Source: Teichococcus rhizosphaerae
GTDB taxonomy: Bacteria; Pseudomonadota; Alphaproteobacteria; Acetobacterales; Acetobacteraceae
Assembly: GCF_002631185.1 (NCBI RefSeq)
Contig: NZ_PDNU01000040.1
Coordinates: 1-36,154 of the forward strand
Length of the DNA stretch: 36,154 nucleotides
Direction of reading: 5' to 3'
The translations under genes were made by a program, and so were the position numbers. Below, in pieces: positions 16,020-24,536 of the stretch (positions are counted from its first letter, which is position 1; each line of letters opens with the position of its first letter). The notes beneath the pieces were generated by a model. It was given only the letters and a program-made list of their open reading frames with translations. It made no database searches and was not told the DNA's origin.

Positions 16020-17789
16020 ATGTCACCCCGCCTCCACACTTCCCCCGACACGGCGGATCTCGCACAGGGCGACCGGCTGCAGCCTTTCCTGCGTGTCCCG
16101 GTGGCGCCAGGCCCGGCTTCCGGTGCCGCCCGCTCCCACCCGGCAAACCCGGGCGCCACGACTTCAGGCCCCGCAGCTTCAGGCCCCGCAGCTTCAGGCC
16201 CCGCAGCTTCAGGTCCGGCGGCAGCAGGTCCGGCAACACCCGGCCCCATGGCGCCCGGCCGCGTGGCACCCGGCCCGATGGGGGACCGCCCGGCAAAGGG
16301 CGGCCCGGCGGCGGGCAAGCCGGCAATCAGCGTTCCCGCTCCACGCCAGCTCCCCGATCTGCCAGCCGCCGCCCCTGCTCCCTCTCCCGCCCGGCCACCC
16401 GCCATGGCCGGCGCGGGAATGCCGCCCGGGAGCCAGGACGCGCCGGACGAGGAGCGCGTCGCGCTGCTGCAGGATGCGCGCGCCTATCTGGAACGGCCGG
16501 GCCTGCGCGAGGCCTACCGGCAGTTCGTCCGCACCGCCGCCGATCTCGCCAAGGCCGGCATGGTGTTCGAGGTGGTGACACGGCCGGATGCCGGCGGCAC
16601 CCCCCGCCAGCAGCCGCGCCACCTGACCGTCACCACGCGCCCGGAGCATGGGCTGGGCGAGGATGAGAGCACCGTGCTGCTGATGGGGGTGGGCTTCTGG
16701 GAGTTCCTGCCCGGCCGCTTCCAGGGCAGCGAGCGGGTGATGGACGCCACCCGCCTGGCCATGGATGTCGGCACCTTCCGCTTCGTCGAGAACACGCCCT
16801 CCGGCGATGCCGAGATCGTCGGCTACGAGAATGGCCGGCCGCTGGCGCAATACATGCGCATCGACATCAGCGGCGAGGGGCTGGAGAAGTCCATCGCCGT
16901 GAGCAATGTGGCGCTGGGCGGCGCCTTTGTCGCGGCCTACCGCAACTATCTGGAGGTGATGTCGGAGCGGCCCTATCGCAGCCTCCACCCCTACCGGCAG
17001 CTCGGCACGCCGGCCGCAGCCTCCGGCCCGCCGCCCCGTGCCCTGGCCGGCCGCATCGCGCCGAGGCTGGCGGCGCCCTTCACCGCCGCCGCGGCGAGCC
17101 ACGCCGCAGGTTCCGGCGCGGGTCCCGTCACCGGCCCTGCCGCAAGCGCTGCCCTGGACGCCCCCGCCCTTCCGGCCGCGGCCGCCATGGCACGGTCCCG
17201 CCGGCGCGGGGGAATGCGCTGGGCCTGGCTCGGCATCGTACCGGCCCTGGCTGGGGCCTGGTTCCTGGTCAACCTGGCGCTGCCGCAGCAGGAGGCGCCG
17301 GATGCGCCCGCCGGCCGGGTGCCGCCCTCCGCAGCGCCATCTTCCGGTGGGCCATCTTCCGGTGGGCCATCTTCCAGCGGGCCATCTTCCGCCCCGCCGG
17401 CCAGGGCCTATGCGCCACCGGCCGCCACAGCGCCCTCCGCGTCCGCCGGCCCGTCCTCCACGGCGGCTGCCCCGGCGGAACTGCCGCCCCTGCCCACGGT
17501 CGATCTGGCGCCGCCCCTGCCCCTGCCGCCACCCGCGGCGCCCGAGCCGACAGCGGCCACTGCGCCTCCTGCCCCCACGGCATCGCCGGATATCGCCATC
17601 TCGGGACGGGTGGCGCGGGTCCGCGTGGATTCCAACGTGCGCAGCGCGCCCTCGAGCGGGGCTTCCGTGGTGCGCACGGTGGCGGCCGGCACCGTGCTCC
17701 GCATCGCGGGGGAGGAGTTCGGCTGGCAGCACGTCTTCCTGCTGAACGGCACGGAGCTGGGCTGGATCTACGGCACCCTGCTGGAGTGA
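16020..17789 (+). CDS. Membrane-anchored protein with unknown N-terminal domain and C-terminal SH3
   Basis: 589 residues; GAGG lies 9 nt before the ATG. Layout: low-complexity Pro/Ala/Gly lead with SGPAA repeats (about 48-75); a globular region I do not recognise (about 143-330, with ARAYLERPGLREAYRQFV, VLLMGVGFWEFLPGRFQG and YRNYLEVMSERPYRSLHPYR); an Ala/Pro linker; a basic stop (RSRRRGG) and one TM (about 401-421); a Ser/Pro/Gly linker with PSSGG repeats; and a bacterial SH3 domain (about 527-589, VRVDSNVRSAPSSGASVVRT then FGWQHVFLLNGTELGWIYG). By the positive-inside rule the unknown domain is cytoplasmic and the SH3 periplasmic, where it could bind peptidoglycan. It is transcribed alone. 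Confidence 0.85.
   Translation: MSPRLHTSPDTADLAQGDRLQPFLRVPVAPGPASGAARSHPANPGATTSGPAASGPAASGPAASGPAAAGPATPGPMAPGRVAPGPMGDRPAKGGPAAGKPAISVPAPRQLPDLPAAAPAPSPARPPAMAGAGMPPGSQDAPDEERVALLQDARAYLERPGLREAYRQFVRTAADLAKAGMVFEVVTRPDAGGTPRQQPRHLTVTTRPEHGLGEDESTVLLMGVGFWEFLPGRFQGSERVMDATRLAMDVGTFRFVENTPSGDAEIVGYENGRPLAQYMRIDISGEGLEKSIAVSNVALGGAFVAAYRNYLEVMSERPYRSLHPYRQLGTPAAASGPPPRALAGRIAPRLAAPFTAAAASHAAGSGAGPVTGPAASAALDAPALPAAAAMARSRRRGGMRWAWLGIVPALAGAWFLVNLALPQQEAPDAPAGRVPPSAAPSSGGPSSGGPSSSGPSSAPPARAYAPPAATAPSASAGPSSTAAAPAELPPLPTVDLAPPLPLPPPAAPEPTAATAPPAPTASPDIAISGRVARVRVDSNVRSAPSSGASVVRTVAAGTVLRIAGEEFGWQHVFLLNGTELGWIYGTLLE
16161..16235. repeat. Five 15-bp tandem repeats encoding SGPAA
   Basis: Units begin at 16161, 16176, 16191, 16206 and 16221 (consensus GCTTCAGGCCCCGCA). 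The first three are nearly identical and the last two diverged. They encode S/A-G-P-A pentapeptides in the lead of the SH3 protein. Confidence 0.9.
17337..17396. repeat. Four 15-bp tandem repeats encoding PSSGG
   Basis: Units of CCATCTTCCGGTGGG start at 17337 and 17352 (identical), 17367 (two changes) and 17382 (diverged). They encode the periplasmic linker between the TM and SH3 domain. Confidence 0.9.
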
Positions 17790-18103
17790 GGCGATGGCCA
17801 GGATCGGAAGGGAGGAGCCCGATTCTTAATGCGTCCTGGAGAACAGCATCACGAAAACGAGAAGAAGAAGCCTCGTCTGCACTACAGAATCGGCCACGCT
17901 CGCGATCCGTTGAATTGCTGCGGCGCAAAAGCAGCGTTTGAGCCGTGCAGGATTATGGCCAGGCTCACGCCGACTTTTTCTTTGTAAGAGAGCGTAACGC
18001 TTGCGCATCAACAAGTGGTGTTAAGCGTGAACGGAGCATGCGCCTCGTCTGAAATCCCGCATAAGATGAATTCGCATCCTCCCCCCCAATAGGCGTTCCG
18101 AAC
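17790..18103. other. AT-richer intergenic region upstream of the 81-residue ORF
   Basis: 314 bp without a recognisable gene; a 62-codon minus-strand frame (17826-18014) shows no family features. It contains small symmetric elements: the AGCGTAACGCT palindrome near 17990, inverted AACGCTT/AAGCGTGAAC arms, and GCGCAT/ATGCGC arms just beyond. These could form a leader structure or operator ahead of the small gene. Confidence 0.45.
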
Positions 18104-18349
18104 ATGATCGACATGGAGCACCCCCAGACTCTGGCGCATCTGCGCATCCAGGCAGCTCAGGCGCTGCTGTTGGACGCGCTGCAGGAGCGCCCGGCACCCA
18201 GCCGATCCACCATCCTGGAAGCGCTGATGGAGGTGGACGCGGCCGAACGGCTGATGGCCCTCGGCTGCGCCCCGGCCGAGGAGGAGATCGAGATGGACGA
18301 CGACAGCGACGACACCCGGCTGCTGCGCCTGGTGCAGCCGGCCGAGTAA
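18104..18349 (+). CDS. Small hypothetical protein, 81 residues
   Basis: I do not recognise this gene. AGGCG lies 8 nt before the ATG; a second ATG three codons later is possible. The protein is predicted helical (HPQTLAHLRIQAAQALLLDALQE), then has a short amphipathic part (STILEALMEVDAAERLMALG) and a strongly acidic tail (AEEEIEMDDDSDDTRLLRLV). It has no TM or signal peptide and no Cys pair beyond one Cys. Codon use is GC3-rich and coding-like. It stands alone after an AT-richer leader. Confidence 0.65.
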   Translation: MIDMEHPQTLAHLRIQAAQALLLDALQERPAPSRSTILEALMEVDAAERLMALGCAPAEEEIEMDDDSDDTRLLRLVQPAE

Positions 18350-18385
18350 GCCCAGGGGAAGACAGGCTTCCGCCGCCGCGCCCGC

Positions 18386-18674
18386 TCAGCGGCAGGCGGA
18401 AGGGCTCAGCCAGCCCGCCGCCATGCCGGCCCTGCCCGGCACGGCGGAAGCGCCCCCGCACAAGGGGCGCAACGTGAAGCGCCACCCCCCTCGCCGGGCA
18501 GTGGCGCCGCCGCCCCCACCGGGGGTCGCTTTGCACCCGCGCCGGCCGGCCTGCCGGACTCCGCTCCGCCACGCATCCCCACCGCTCGCCATCCGCCCGC
18601 TCCAGCCGCGCGAGCACGCGGCCATGGTTCATCGGCGGTGCGGCCAGCGCCACCGCCCCGGCGGCGAGCAGCAC
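18386..18674 (-). pseudogene. Possible small secreted protein with a frame break
   Basis: Two minus-strand frames each look coding for half of this interval. From GTG 18674 the first frame reads VLLAAGAVALAAPPMNHGRV, signal-peptide-like, with GC3-rich codons to about 18560. Beyond a G/C tract (about 18522-18550) that bias moves to the +1 frame, which ends at 18386 with GGWRFTLRPLCGGASAVPG then MAAGWLSPSACR. Joined, they would give about 95 residues. No family is recognised and there is no ribosome site. It follows the rraA-like gene by 30 bp. It may be a real frameshifted gene or chance. Confidence 0.3.
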
Positions 18675-18704
18675 CCCGCTGGGGCGGCGGAAGCCGGGCT
18701 TGGC

Positions 18705-19412
18705 TCAGTGGATCTCCTTCGACCGCGCCAGCGCCTCCCGCAGCTTCGCCACCGAGAAGTCGCCGGATTGGCAAAGGTCGAGGATCACCTTCTCCCGCCG
18801 GGCGCCGAGCTCGATGGCGGGAAGGATCTGGCGCACCGCCTCATGCGGGATGACCACCGCGCCATGCCGGTCGGCATGCACCACGGCGTCATGCGCGCAG
18901 GCCATGCCATGGACCGACACGTCCTGGCCGTAGGCGACCATGTGGACATAGGCATGGCTCGGATTGACCACCCCGCCCAGGATCTGGAACTCCGGCGCCA
19001 GCGCGTCGATGTCGCGGAAGGAGCCGTTGGTGACGCAGCCCTGCGCGCCCAGCGCCTTGTGCACGGCGGAATGCACCTCGCCCCAGAAGGCGCCGAAGCC
19101 CGGCGTGTCGTCCAGGTCCTGCAGCACCACCACCGTGGGCATCGCCGCCTCGGCCACGTATTCGTACCAGCCGGTGCGCACGGCGTGGTCCAGCTCGGCC
19201 GGGCGGCCGGAGGGAGCGGCGGCGCGAATCGTGCCGGTGCGCGCCAGGCCGCAGATCGGCCGCAGCGTCACATCGGCCGGCACCAGGGGCCGCACCGTGT
19301 AGCCATGGCCGCGCCGCTGCGGCACCACCAGTTCCAGCGCGTTGCAGATGGTGGGCGTGTCCCAGGCCCGCAGCGCCTCGAGATCGGCGGCGGTGAACGG
19401 ATATTCGGCCAT
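18705..19412 (-). CDS. RraA-like / HMG-CHA aldolase family protein
   Basis: 235 residues, ATG 19412 with strong GGAGGAAAC upstream. The RraA fold is seen in the order [47 protein letters not shown] and [19 protein letters not shown]. The Arg133-Asp134 pair and Glu112 correspond to substrate/metal residues of the divalent-metal class II pyruvate aldolases (4-hydroxy-4-methyl-2-oxoglutarate aldolase). Many relatives have unknown substrates, and true RraA (RNase E inhibitor) is shorter, about 160 residues. The length and longer middle point to the enzyme-like or hydrolyase-like relatives. It is divergent from the receptor gene downstream in the window. Confidence 0.85.
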   Translation of the reverse strand: MAEYPFTAADLEALRAWDTPTICNALELVVPQRRGHGYTVRPLVPADVTLRPICGLARTGTIRAAAPSGRPAELDHAVRTGWYEYVAEAAMPTVVVLQDLDDTPGFGAFWGEVHSAVHKALGAQGCVTNGSFRDIDALAPEFQILGGVVNPSHAYVHMVAYGQDVSVHGMACAHDAVVHADRHGAVVIPHEAVRQILPAIELGARREKVILDLCQSGDFSVAKLREALARSKEIH

Positions 19413-19620
19413 GTGTTTCCTCCCCGGCTTCGCGGCCGAGCTTCGCCCCGCGCCGCCGCCGGGTCAAACCTCGTGCCGGCCCGCTCCCTGGCCGCGCGCC
19501 GCGGGCCGATATTGCTGGCGCGCCGCTTGGCGGCCGGTGGCGCGAAAGGCTAGCGTGTCGCTCCCAGCAACCCGCCTCCGCCATTCCTCCGACCAACGCA
19601 TCTCACGCCCCGGGACACGC

Positions 19621-21357
19621 ATGGACGCCAGCCGGCCGGCCGCGACGCCACCATCTCCTGCCGGCCGCGCGCCGGCCCCCTTGCGACCTCCCGCCTTTCA
19701 GCCCTCCCCGTTCCAGCCGCCCCCCGCCCCGCCATCCGATGCGCAGCCACCCGAGTTGCAGCCGAAATGGACGGTGCGCGGCGGCACCTCCGGCCCCGAC
19801 CGGGTGTCCATCTGGTTCGGCCGCATCGGCGCGCGCGCCATGGTCATCGCCGCCCTGGTGCTGGCCGTGGTGCTGCTGCTCAGCGGCACCGCCCTGTTCA
19901 CCGGCCAGCGCCAGGCCGCGCTCATCGAGCGGATCGGCGTCGGGGACCGGCAGGTGGACGCGGCGGTGGACGCGCTCTCGCAGGACGTGGCGGAGTTCTC
20001 CGCCCGCTTCGCCAGCGTGCTGGCCGGCGTGCTGCGCACCACCGAGGCGGCGCCGCGCCTGGAGGAAGCGGGCCGGCAGGTCCTGCGCAGCTTCGGCCAG
20101 GTGGACACGCTGCTGGGGCAGGAGCTGGACCCCGCCCTGATGGGCGGCGGGCGCGACATGCGGGACCGCCTGCCGGCGCTGATGGCGCGCATCCGCGAGG
20201 CGCTGCTCAGCCCCGAAGGCGAGCCGCTCGGGCCGCTGCACGAGGAATGGCTGGACCACATGACCACCTATGGCCGCGTCGCGCAGGCCGCCCGGGTGCT
20301 GGTGCAGGACCGCGACGCGCGCAGCGTGGAGGAGGCGCAGGCGCTGGCGGCGCAGGCGCGGCGCGTGGTGCTGGCCACGGGCATCGCGGGCCTTGCCGTC
20401 AGCGCGCTGGTGCTGGTGGTGCTGGTGCGGCTGATCGCGCGCCCCGTCACCCGCATCGCCGGCGCCATGGACGCGCTCTCGCATGGCCGGCTGGAGGCGG
20501 AGGTGCCGGAAACCGGGCGCGCCGACCAGCTCGGCGACATGGCGCGGGCCGTGGTGGTGTTCAAGGAAAGCCTGCTGGCCACGCAGCGCCTGACCGGGCA
20601 GGCGGCGGAGAACGCGCGCCGCACCGCCATCGCCACCACCCAGGCCTCGGATGCGATCGGGCAGGTGAGCGATGGCGCGCTGACCCAGCTCACCGAGCTG
20701 CGCCAGGTGGGCGAGGCGCTGTCCCAGACACGGGAGGCGATCGGCGAGGTGGTGCGCACCACCGCCCTCTCCAACGACCGCGCGCAGGACGCCAAGGCGC
20801 TGCTGGAGGCCAACCTGGCCAAGGTGCGCAGCCTGATCGGGCTGGTGGACGCGGTGGGCGACGACACCGAGCGGGTGACGCGGATCGCCACCACCATCTC
20901 GAAGATCGCGACCCAGACCAACATCCTGGCGATCAACGCCGCGATCGAGGCGGCGCGCGCGGGCGAGCATGGCCGCGGCCTCGCCGTGGTGGCCGAGGAG
21001 GTGCGCGCCCTCGCCGTCAGCAGCGAGCAGCTCGCGCAGGAGATCGCCGACGTGGTGCTCGTGGCCGGCCGGCGCACCCGCGAGGGCAGCGGCACCGCCG
21101 CCGCCGTGGGGGAGGACATGGACACGCTGGAGCACATCGTGGCCGAAAGCGCCCGGCTTTCCGGCGTCATCGCCGTGGCCATGGAGCAGCAGCAGGCGAC
21201 GGTCGCCGAGCTCGATGCGCGCCTGGACACGCTGGCCCGCATCGGCCAGTCCAACGCCACGGCGGCGGAGGAGATCACCGTGACGATGATCGACCTGGCG
21301 AAGCTCGCCTCGGAAACGCGCAGCGCGGTGGAAAGCATGGCGGGGCGCGGCGCGTGA
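19621..21357 (+). CDS. Methyl-accepting-type receptor (HAMP + MCP signal domain)
   Basis: 578 residues from ATG 19621; the open frame reaches 19342 but would overlap the divergent rraA-like start. Layout: Pro-rich cytoplasmic lead (1-65), TM1 (about 71-94), periplasmic helical domain (about 95-248), TM2 (249-270), HAMP (270-320) and a coiled-coil signalling domain with hairpin tip at 434-465 ([20 protein letters not shown], then [13 protein letters not shown]), matching the kinase-control tip of chemoreceptors. No CheB/CheR-binding pentapeptide is seen at the C-terminus. The stop overlaps the GTG of the REC-phosphatase gene, so the pair is translationally coupled. No cheA/cheW is in view; an output other than flagellar chemotaxis is plausible. 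Confidence 0.92.
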   Translation: MDASRPAATPPSPAGRAPAPLRPPAFQPSPFQPPPAPPSDAQPPELQPKWTVRGGTSGPDRVSIWFGRIGARAMVIAALVLAVVLLLSGTALFTGQRQAALIERIGVGDRQVDAAVDALSQDVAEFSARFASVLAGVLRTTEAAPRLEEAGRQVLRSFGQVDTLLGQELDPALMGGGRDMRDRLPALMARIREALLSPEGEPLGPLHEEWLDHMTTYGRVAQAARVLVQDRDARSVEEAQALAAQARRVVLATGIAGLAVSALVLVVLVRLIARPVTRIAGAMDALSHGRLEAEVPETGRADQLGDMARAVVVFKESLLATQRLTGQAAENARRTAIATTQASDAIGQVSDGALTQLTELRQVGEALSQTREAIGEVVRTTALSNDRAQDAKALLEANLAKVRSLIGLVDAVGDDTERVTRIATTISKIATQTNILAINAAIEAARAGEHGRGLAVVAEEVRALAVSSEQLAQEIADVVLVAGRRTREGSGTAAAVGEDMDTLEHIVAESARLSGVIAVAMEQQQATVAELDARLDTLARIGQSNATAAEEITVTMIDLAKLASETRSAVESMAGRGA

Positions 21358-22532
21358 GCGGCGAGCCGGCGGGCGGCGCCGAGGTGGCGCTGCTGGTGGT
21401 CGATGACAGCCCCTTCAACCGGCTGATGCTGCAACGCCGGCTGCAGGCGCTGGGCTATGGCAACGTCGCCATGGCGGAGGATGGCGCGCAGGGCCTGGCG
21501 GCCATCGCCCGGCAGCGCTTCGACCTGGTGCTGCTCGACCTGGAGATGCCCAACCTCGACGGGCTGGGCGTGCTGGAGCGGCTGCATGCCGAGCGCGGAA
21601 CGGCGCCGCCCGTCATCGTCATCTCGGCGCTGACGGAGATGGAGAAGATCGTCCGCTGCATCGAGCTGGGCGCCGAGGACTTCCTGCCGAAGTCCTTCGA
21701 TCCGCCCCTGCTGCGCGCCCGCCTCGGCGCGGTGCTGGAGAAGAAGCGGCTGCGCGGCCTGGCCGAGCAGCGCCTGGCCCAGCTGGAGGCGGAGCTGGAA
21801 AGCGCCCGTGCCGCGCAGCTTTCCCTGGTGCCGCGCGATTTCGGCGCCATCGCCCCCGCCGGGCTCGACCTCTGGGCCGCCATGGTGCCGGCGCGGCAGG
21901 TGGGCGGCGATCTCTACGACGCCCGCGCCCTGCCCTGCGGCGCGTTGCTGGTGGCGGTGGGGGACGTGTCCGGCAAGGGCGCGCCGGCGGGGCTGACCAT
22001 GGCGCGCAGCCTCGGGCTGATCCGCGCCACGGCCCTGCTGCTCTCGGCCGCCGGCGCGGTGCCCGACCCGGCCGCCATCGTCGCCCGCGCCAATGACGAC
22101 CTCGCGCGCGGCAATGAGGAGCAGACCTTCGTCACCCTCGCCCTCGCCGTGATCGACCCGGCAAGCGGGCGCGGGCGGATCTGCGTGGCGGGGCACGAGC
22201 CGCCCCTGCGCCTTTCCGCCGCCGGCATCCAGCCGCTCGCCGGCCTGGCCCGGCAGCCCGCCATGGGGGTGCTGGAGGGCTTCCCCTATGCCAGCGACCC
22301 GCTCGGCCTCGCCCCCGGCGAGGGGCTGCTGCTCTACAGCGACGGCGTGACCGAGGCGGAGGACGGGGCAGACGCCTTCTTCGGCCACGAGCGGATGCTG
22401 GAGGCGCTGGCGCCGCACGCCGCCGCCCCCATGCGGCAGGCGGTGGAGGCGGTGCTGGCGGCCGTCGGTGGCTTCGCCGCCGCGGCGCCCCAGGCCGACG
22501 ACATCACGCTGCTCGGCCTGCGCAAGCTCTGA
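21354..22532 (+). CDS. Response regulator with SpoIIE/RsbU-type PP2C phosphatase output
   Basis: 392 residues from GTG 21354 (GTGA overlap with the receptor stop). The REC domain is complete: acidic Asp17-Asp18, phospho-acceptor Asp62 in [12 protein letters not shown], Ser91 and Lys113 (LPKSF). A coiled linker (about 128-158) leads to the PP2C-like domain with its metal-binding aspartates: QVGGDLYDA (Asp186), [13 protein letters not shown] (Asp204), [13 protein letters not shown] and ADDITLLGL. Such proteins dephosphorylate anti-sigma-factor antagonists (STAS proteins) in partner-switching systems, or act on c-di-GMP-linked regulators; no STAS or anti-sigma gene is next to it. The coupling to an MCP-type receptor suggests receptor-driven control of the phosphatase. 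Confidence 0.95.
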   Translation: MSGEPAGGAEVALLVVDDSPFNRLMLQRRLQALGYGNVAMAEDGAQGLAAIARQRFDLVLLDLEMPNLDGLGVLERLHAERGTAPPVIVISALTEMEKIVRCIELGAEDFLPKSFDPPLLRARLGAVLEKKRLRGLAEQRLAQLEAELESARAAQLSLVPRDFGAIAPAGLDLWAAMVPARQVGGDLYDARALPCGALLVAVGDVSGKGAPAGLTMARSLGLIRATALLLSAAGAVPDPAAIVARANDDLARGNEEQTFVTLALAVIDPASGRGRICVAGHEPPLRLSAAGIQPLAGLARQPAMGVLEGFPYASDPLGLAPGEGLLLYSDGVTEAEDGADAFFGHERMLEALAPHAAAPMRQAVEAVLAAVGGFAAAAPQADDITLLGLRKL

Positions 22533-22578
22533 GGCGCCCTGCCTTCGGGGCGGCGGGAGAAGCGGATGGCCCGCCCCC

Positions 22579-23486
22579 TCAGCCGACGGCCCGCACCACG
22601 GCCCTGGCCACCTCGGCGATGGCCGCGTCCCGCGCCCCGGCGGGAGCCGTGGCGCCGGTGAGATAGACCGCCACCAGGACCGGCGCCCGGCCATCCGGCG
22701 GCAGCAGCAGGCCAACATCGTTGCTGGTGTTGCGGCCGCCGCTGCCGGTCTTCCCGGCCGCGCGCCAGCCTGGGGGCAGGCCCGCGCGCAGGCGGTTGTC
22801 GCCGGTTTTGCTGCCCAGCAGCCATCCCACCAGCCGGTCGCGCGAGGCGGCGGAAAGCGCCTCACCCACGGTCAGCGCCTCGATCAGCCCCAGCATCGCC
22901 TCGGGGCTGGTGGTGTCGCGCGGGTCGCCGGGGGCGGCCTCGTTCAGGGCCGTCTCAAGCCTGTCCAGCCGCGTCACCGTGTCGCCCAGGCTCCGCGCGA
23001 AGGCGGTGAGGCCGGCGGGGCCGCCCAGCGTGCCGAGCACCAGGTTGCCGGCGGTGTTGTCGCTCAGCGTCACGATGGCCTCGCACAGGGCCTCCAGCGT
23101 CATGCCGGGGCCATCGGCCTGCGGCCCGGTCACCGGCGAATAGGTGACGAGGTCGGCGCGGGAGAAGCGCAGCACGCGGTCCAGCCGCTCCTGCCCGGCA
23201 TCGACGCGGCGCAGCACGGCGGCGGCGGCCAGCAGCTTGAAGGTGCTGGTCATGGGGAAACGCTCCGCCGCCCGGTGGCCGGCGCGCAGCCCATCCCGCC
23301 CCGCCCTCCCCCGGCGGTGTCCCTCACCGCCACGCCGAGCCGCCCGCCGGTCTCCGCCTCGATCGCCCTGAGCCGCGCTTCCAGCACCGCCCGCCGGTCC
23401 TCCGCCGCGCCGGCCGCCCCCCGGGGCATGGCGCCCCACAGCGCCGCCGCGCCCAGGCCCATCATCATGCTCCGCCGCATCGTCAT
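22579..23486 (-). pseudogene. Class A beta-lactamase with a frameshift
   Basis: Two frames together encode a class A serine beta-lactamase. The first, from ATG 23486 with perfect AGGAGG 7 nt upstream, gives a signal peptide (MTMRRSMMMGLGAAALWGAM..) and RLRAIEAETGGRLGVAVRDT. The second gives ERFPMTSTFKLLAAAAVLRR (Ser-x-x-Lys), LSDNTAGN (SDN loop), ETALNEA (omega-loop Glu) and AAGKTGSGG (KTG), ending at 22579. The switch lies in a G-rich tract at about 23291-23316; one added G on the minus strand (or loss of two) restores about 302 residues, the normal length. As sequenced, translation ends early without the active site. Slippage, decay or a sequencing error are all possible. The divergent regulator is intact. 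Confidence 0.88.
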
Positions 23487-23593
23487 GGCTCGTCCTCCTG
23501 TGCCGTGCGGGCGGCACGGTGGCGGCGCCATGCCCTCTCGACAAACGGGGAGTTCTGAGGCGACACCCCAGGAAAACTTGGGCATGAAGCGGC
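23487..23593. promoter_or_regulatory. ampR-bla divergent control region
   Basis: This 107-bp gap holds both promoters. GTGCCG (23500-23505) and CGGCAC (23512-23517) form an inverted repeat next to the bla ribosome site. A LysR-type T-N11-A site (T23553 to A23565, within agttctgaggcgacac) lies mid-gap and is the best AmpR-box candidate. The assignment rests on position only. Confidence 0.4.
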
Positions 23594-24460
23594 ATGCGAA
23601 CCCATCTCCCCCTCAACGCCCTGCGCGCCTTCGAGGCCTCCGCGCGGCATCTCAGCTTCACCAGGGCGGGGCTGGAGCTGCATGTCACCCAGGCCGCCAT
23701 AAGCCATCAGGTGAAGGGCCTTGAGGAAAACTTGGGCGTCGCGCTGTTCCGCCGACTGCCGCGCGGCCTGGCGCTGACCGATGAGGGCGCCGCCCTGCTG
23801 CCCGAGATCGCCGAGGGGTTCCGCCGCATCGGCCGTGGCCTGGACCGGTTCGAGGCGGGGCAGGTGCGGGAGGTGCTGACGGTGGGGGTGGTGGGCAGCC
23901 TGATGGTGGGCTGGCTGCTGCCACGGCTGGAGGCCTTCCGCGCGGCGCATCCCTTCATCGACCTGCGGCTGCTGGCCAACAACAACCGGGTGGACCTCGC
24001 CGGCGAGGGGCTGGACTGCGCCATCCGCTTCGGCGACGGCGCCTGGCACGGCACGGAGGCGGTGCATCTCTTCGCCGCGCCCTTCTCGGCCGCCTGCGCC
24101 CCTGCCATCGCCGCGCGGCTGCGCCGGCCGGAGGAGCTGGCGGCCGAGACCCTGCTGCGCTCCTACCGCGCCGATGAATGGGCCCGCTGGTTCGCCGCGC
24201 AGGAGCTGCCCTGCCCGCCGGCGCGCGGGCTGGTGGCGGACAGCTCGCTGGTGCTGGCCGAGGCGGCGGCGCAGGGCGCGGGGGTGGCGCTGCTGCCGCT
24301 GCGGCTCTTCGCGCGGGAGCTGCGGGAAGGGCGGCTGGCGCGGCCCTTCCCGGCCGAGGTGCCGCTCGGCGCCTACTGGCTCACCTGGCTGCGCTCCCGC
24401 CCGCCGGGGCCGGCGCTGCGCGCCTTCCAGTTCTGGCTGCTGGAGCAGGCGGCGGGCTGA
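23594..24460 (+). CDS. ampR: AmpR/GcvA-like LysR-type regulator
   Basis: 288 residues. The N-terminus RTHLPLNALRAFEASARHLS then FTRAGLELHVTQAAISHQVK is the AmpR/GcvA winged-helix domain almost word for word, followed by LEENLGVALFRRLPRGLALT. The C-terminal effector domain includes LLANNNRVDLAGEGLDCAIR and GAGVALLPLRLF. AmpR senses peptidoglycan fragments and switches beta-lactamase expression. The divergent class A gene 107 bp away supports that role over GcvA, which looks the same by sequence at this level. The ATG at 23594 gives the family-standard start. The regulator is intact although its target is frameshifted. Confidence 0.85.
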   Translation: MRTHLPLNALRAFEASARHLSFTRAGLELHVTQAAISHQVKGLEENLGVALFRRLPRGLALTDEGAALLPEIAEGFRRIGRGLDRFEAGQVREVLTVGVVGSLMVGWLLPRLEAFRAAHPFIDLRLLANNNRVDLAGEGLDCAIRFGDGAWHGTEAVHLFAAPFSAACAPAIAARLRRPEELAAETLLRSYRADEWARWFAAQELPCPPARGLVADSSLVLAEAAAQGAGVALLPLRLFARELREGRLARPFPAEVPLGAYWLTWLRSRPPGPALRAFQFWLLEQAAG

Positions 24461-24536
24461 AGGGGGAGCGGTGACGCTGGCGGGGAAACGCCCTAGCCTA
24501 CGCCGCCAGGGCCGATGAACGGCCCGGAGGAAACCC

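Noticed and set aside
23570-23737. Exact 14-bp repeat aggaaaacttgggc at 23570 and 23724
   Set aside because: A pair of 14-mers is expected by chance in a window this size, and one copy lies inside the ampR coding sequence.
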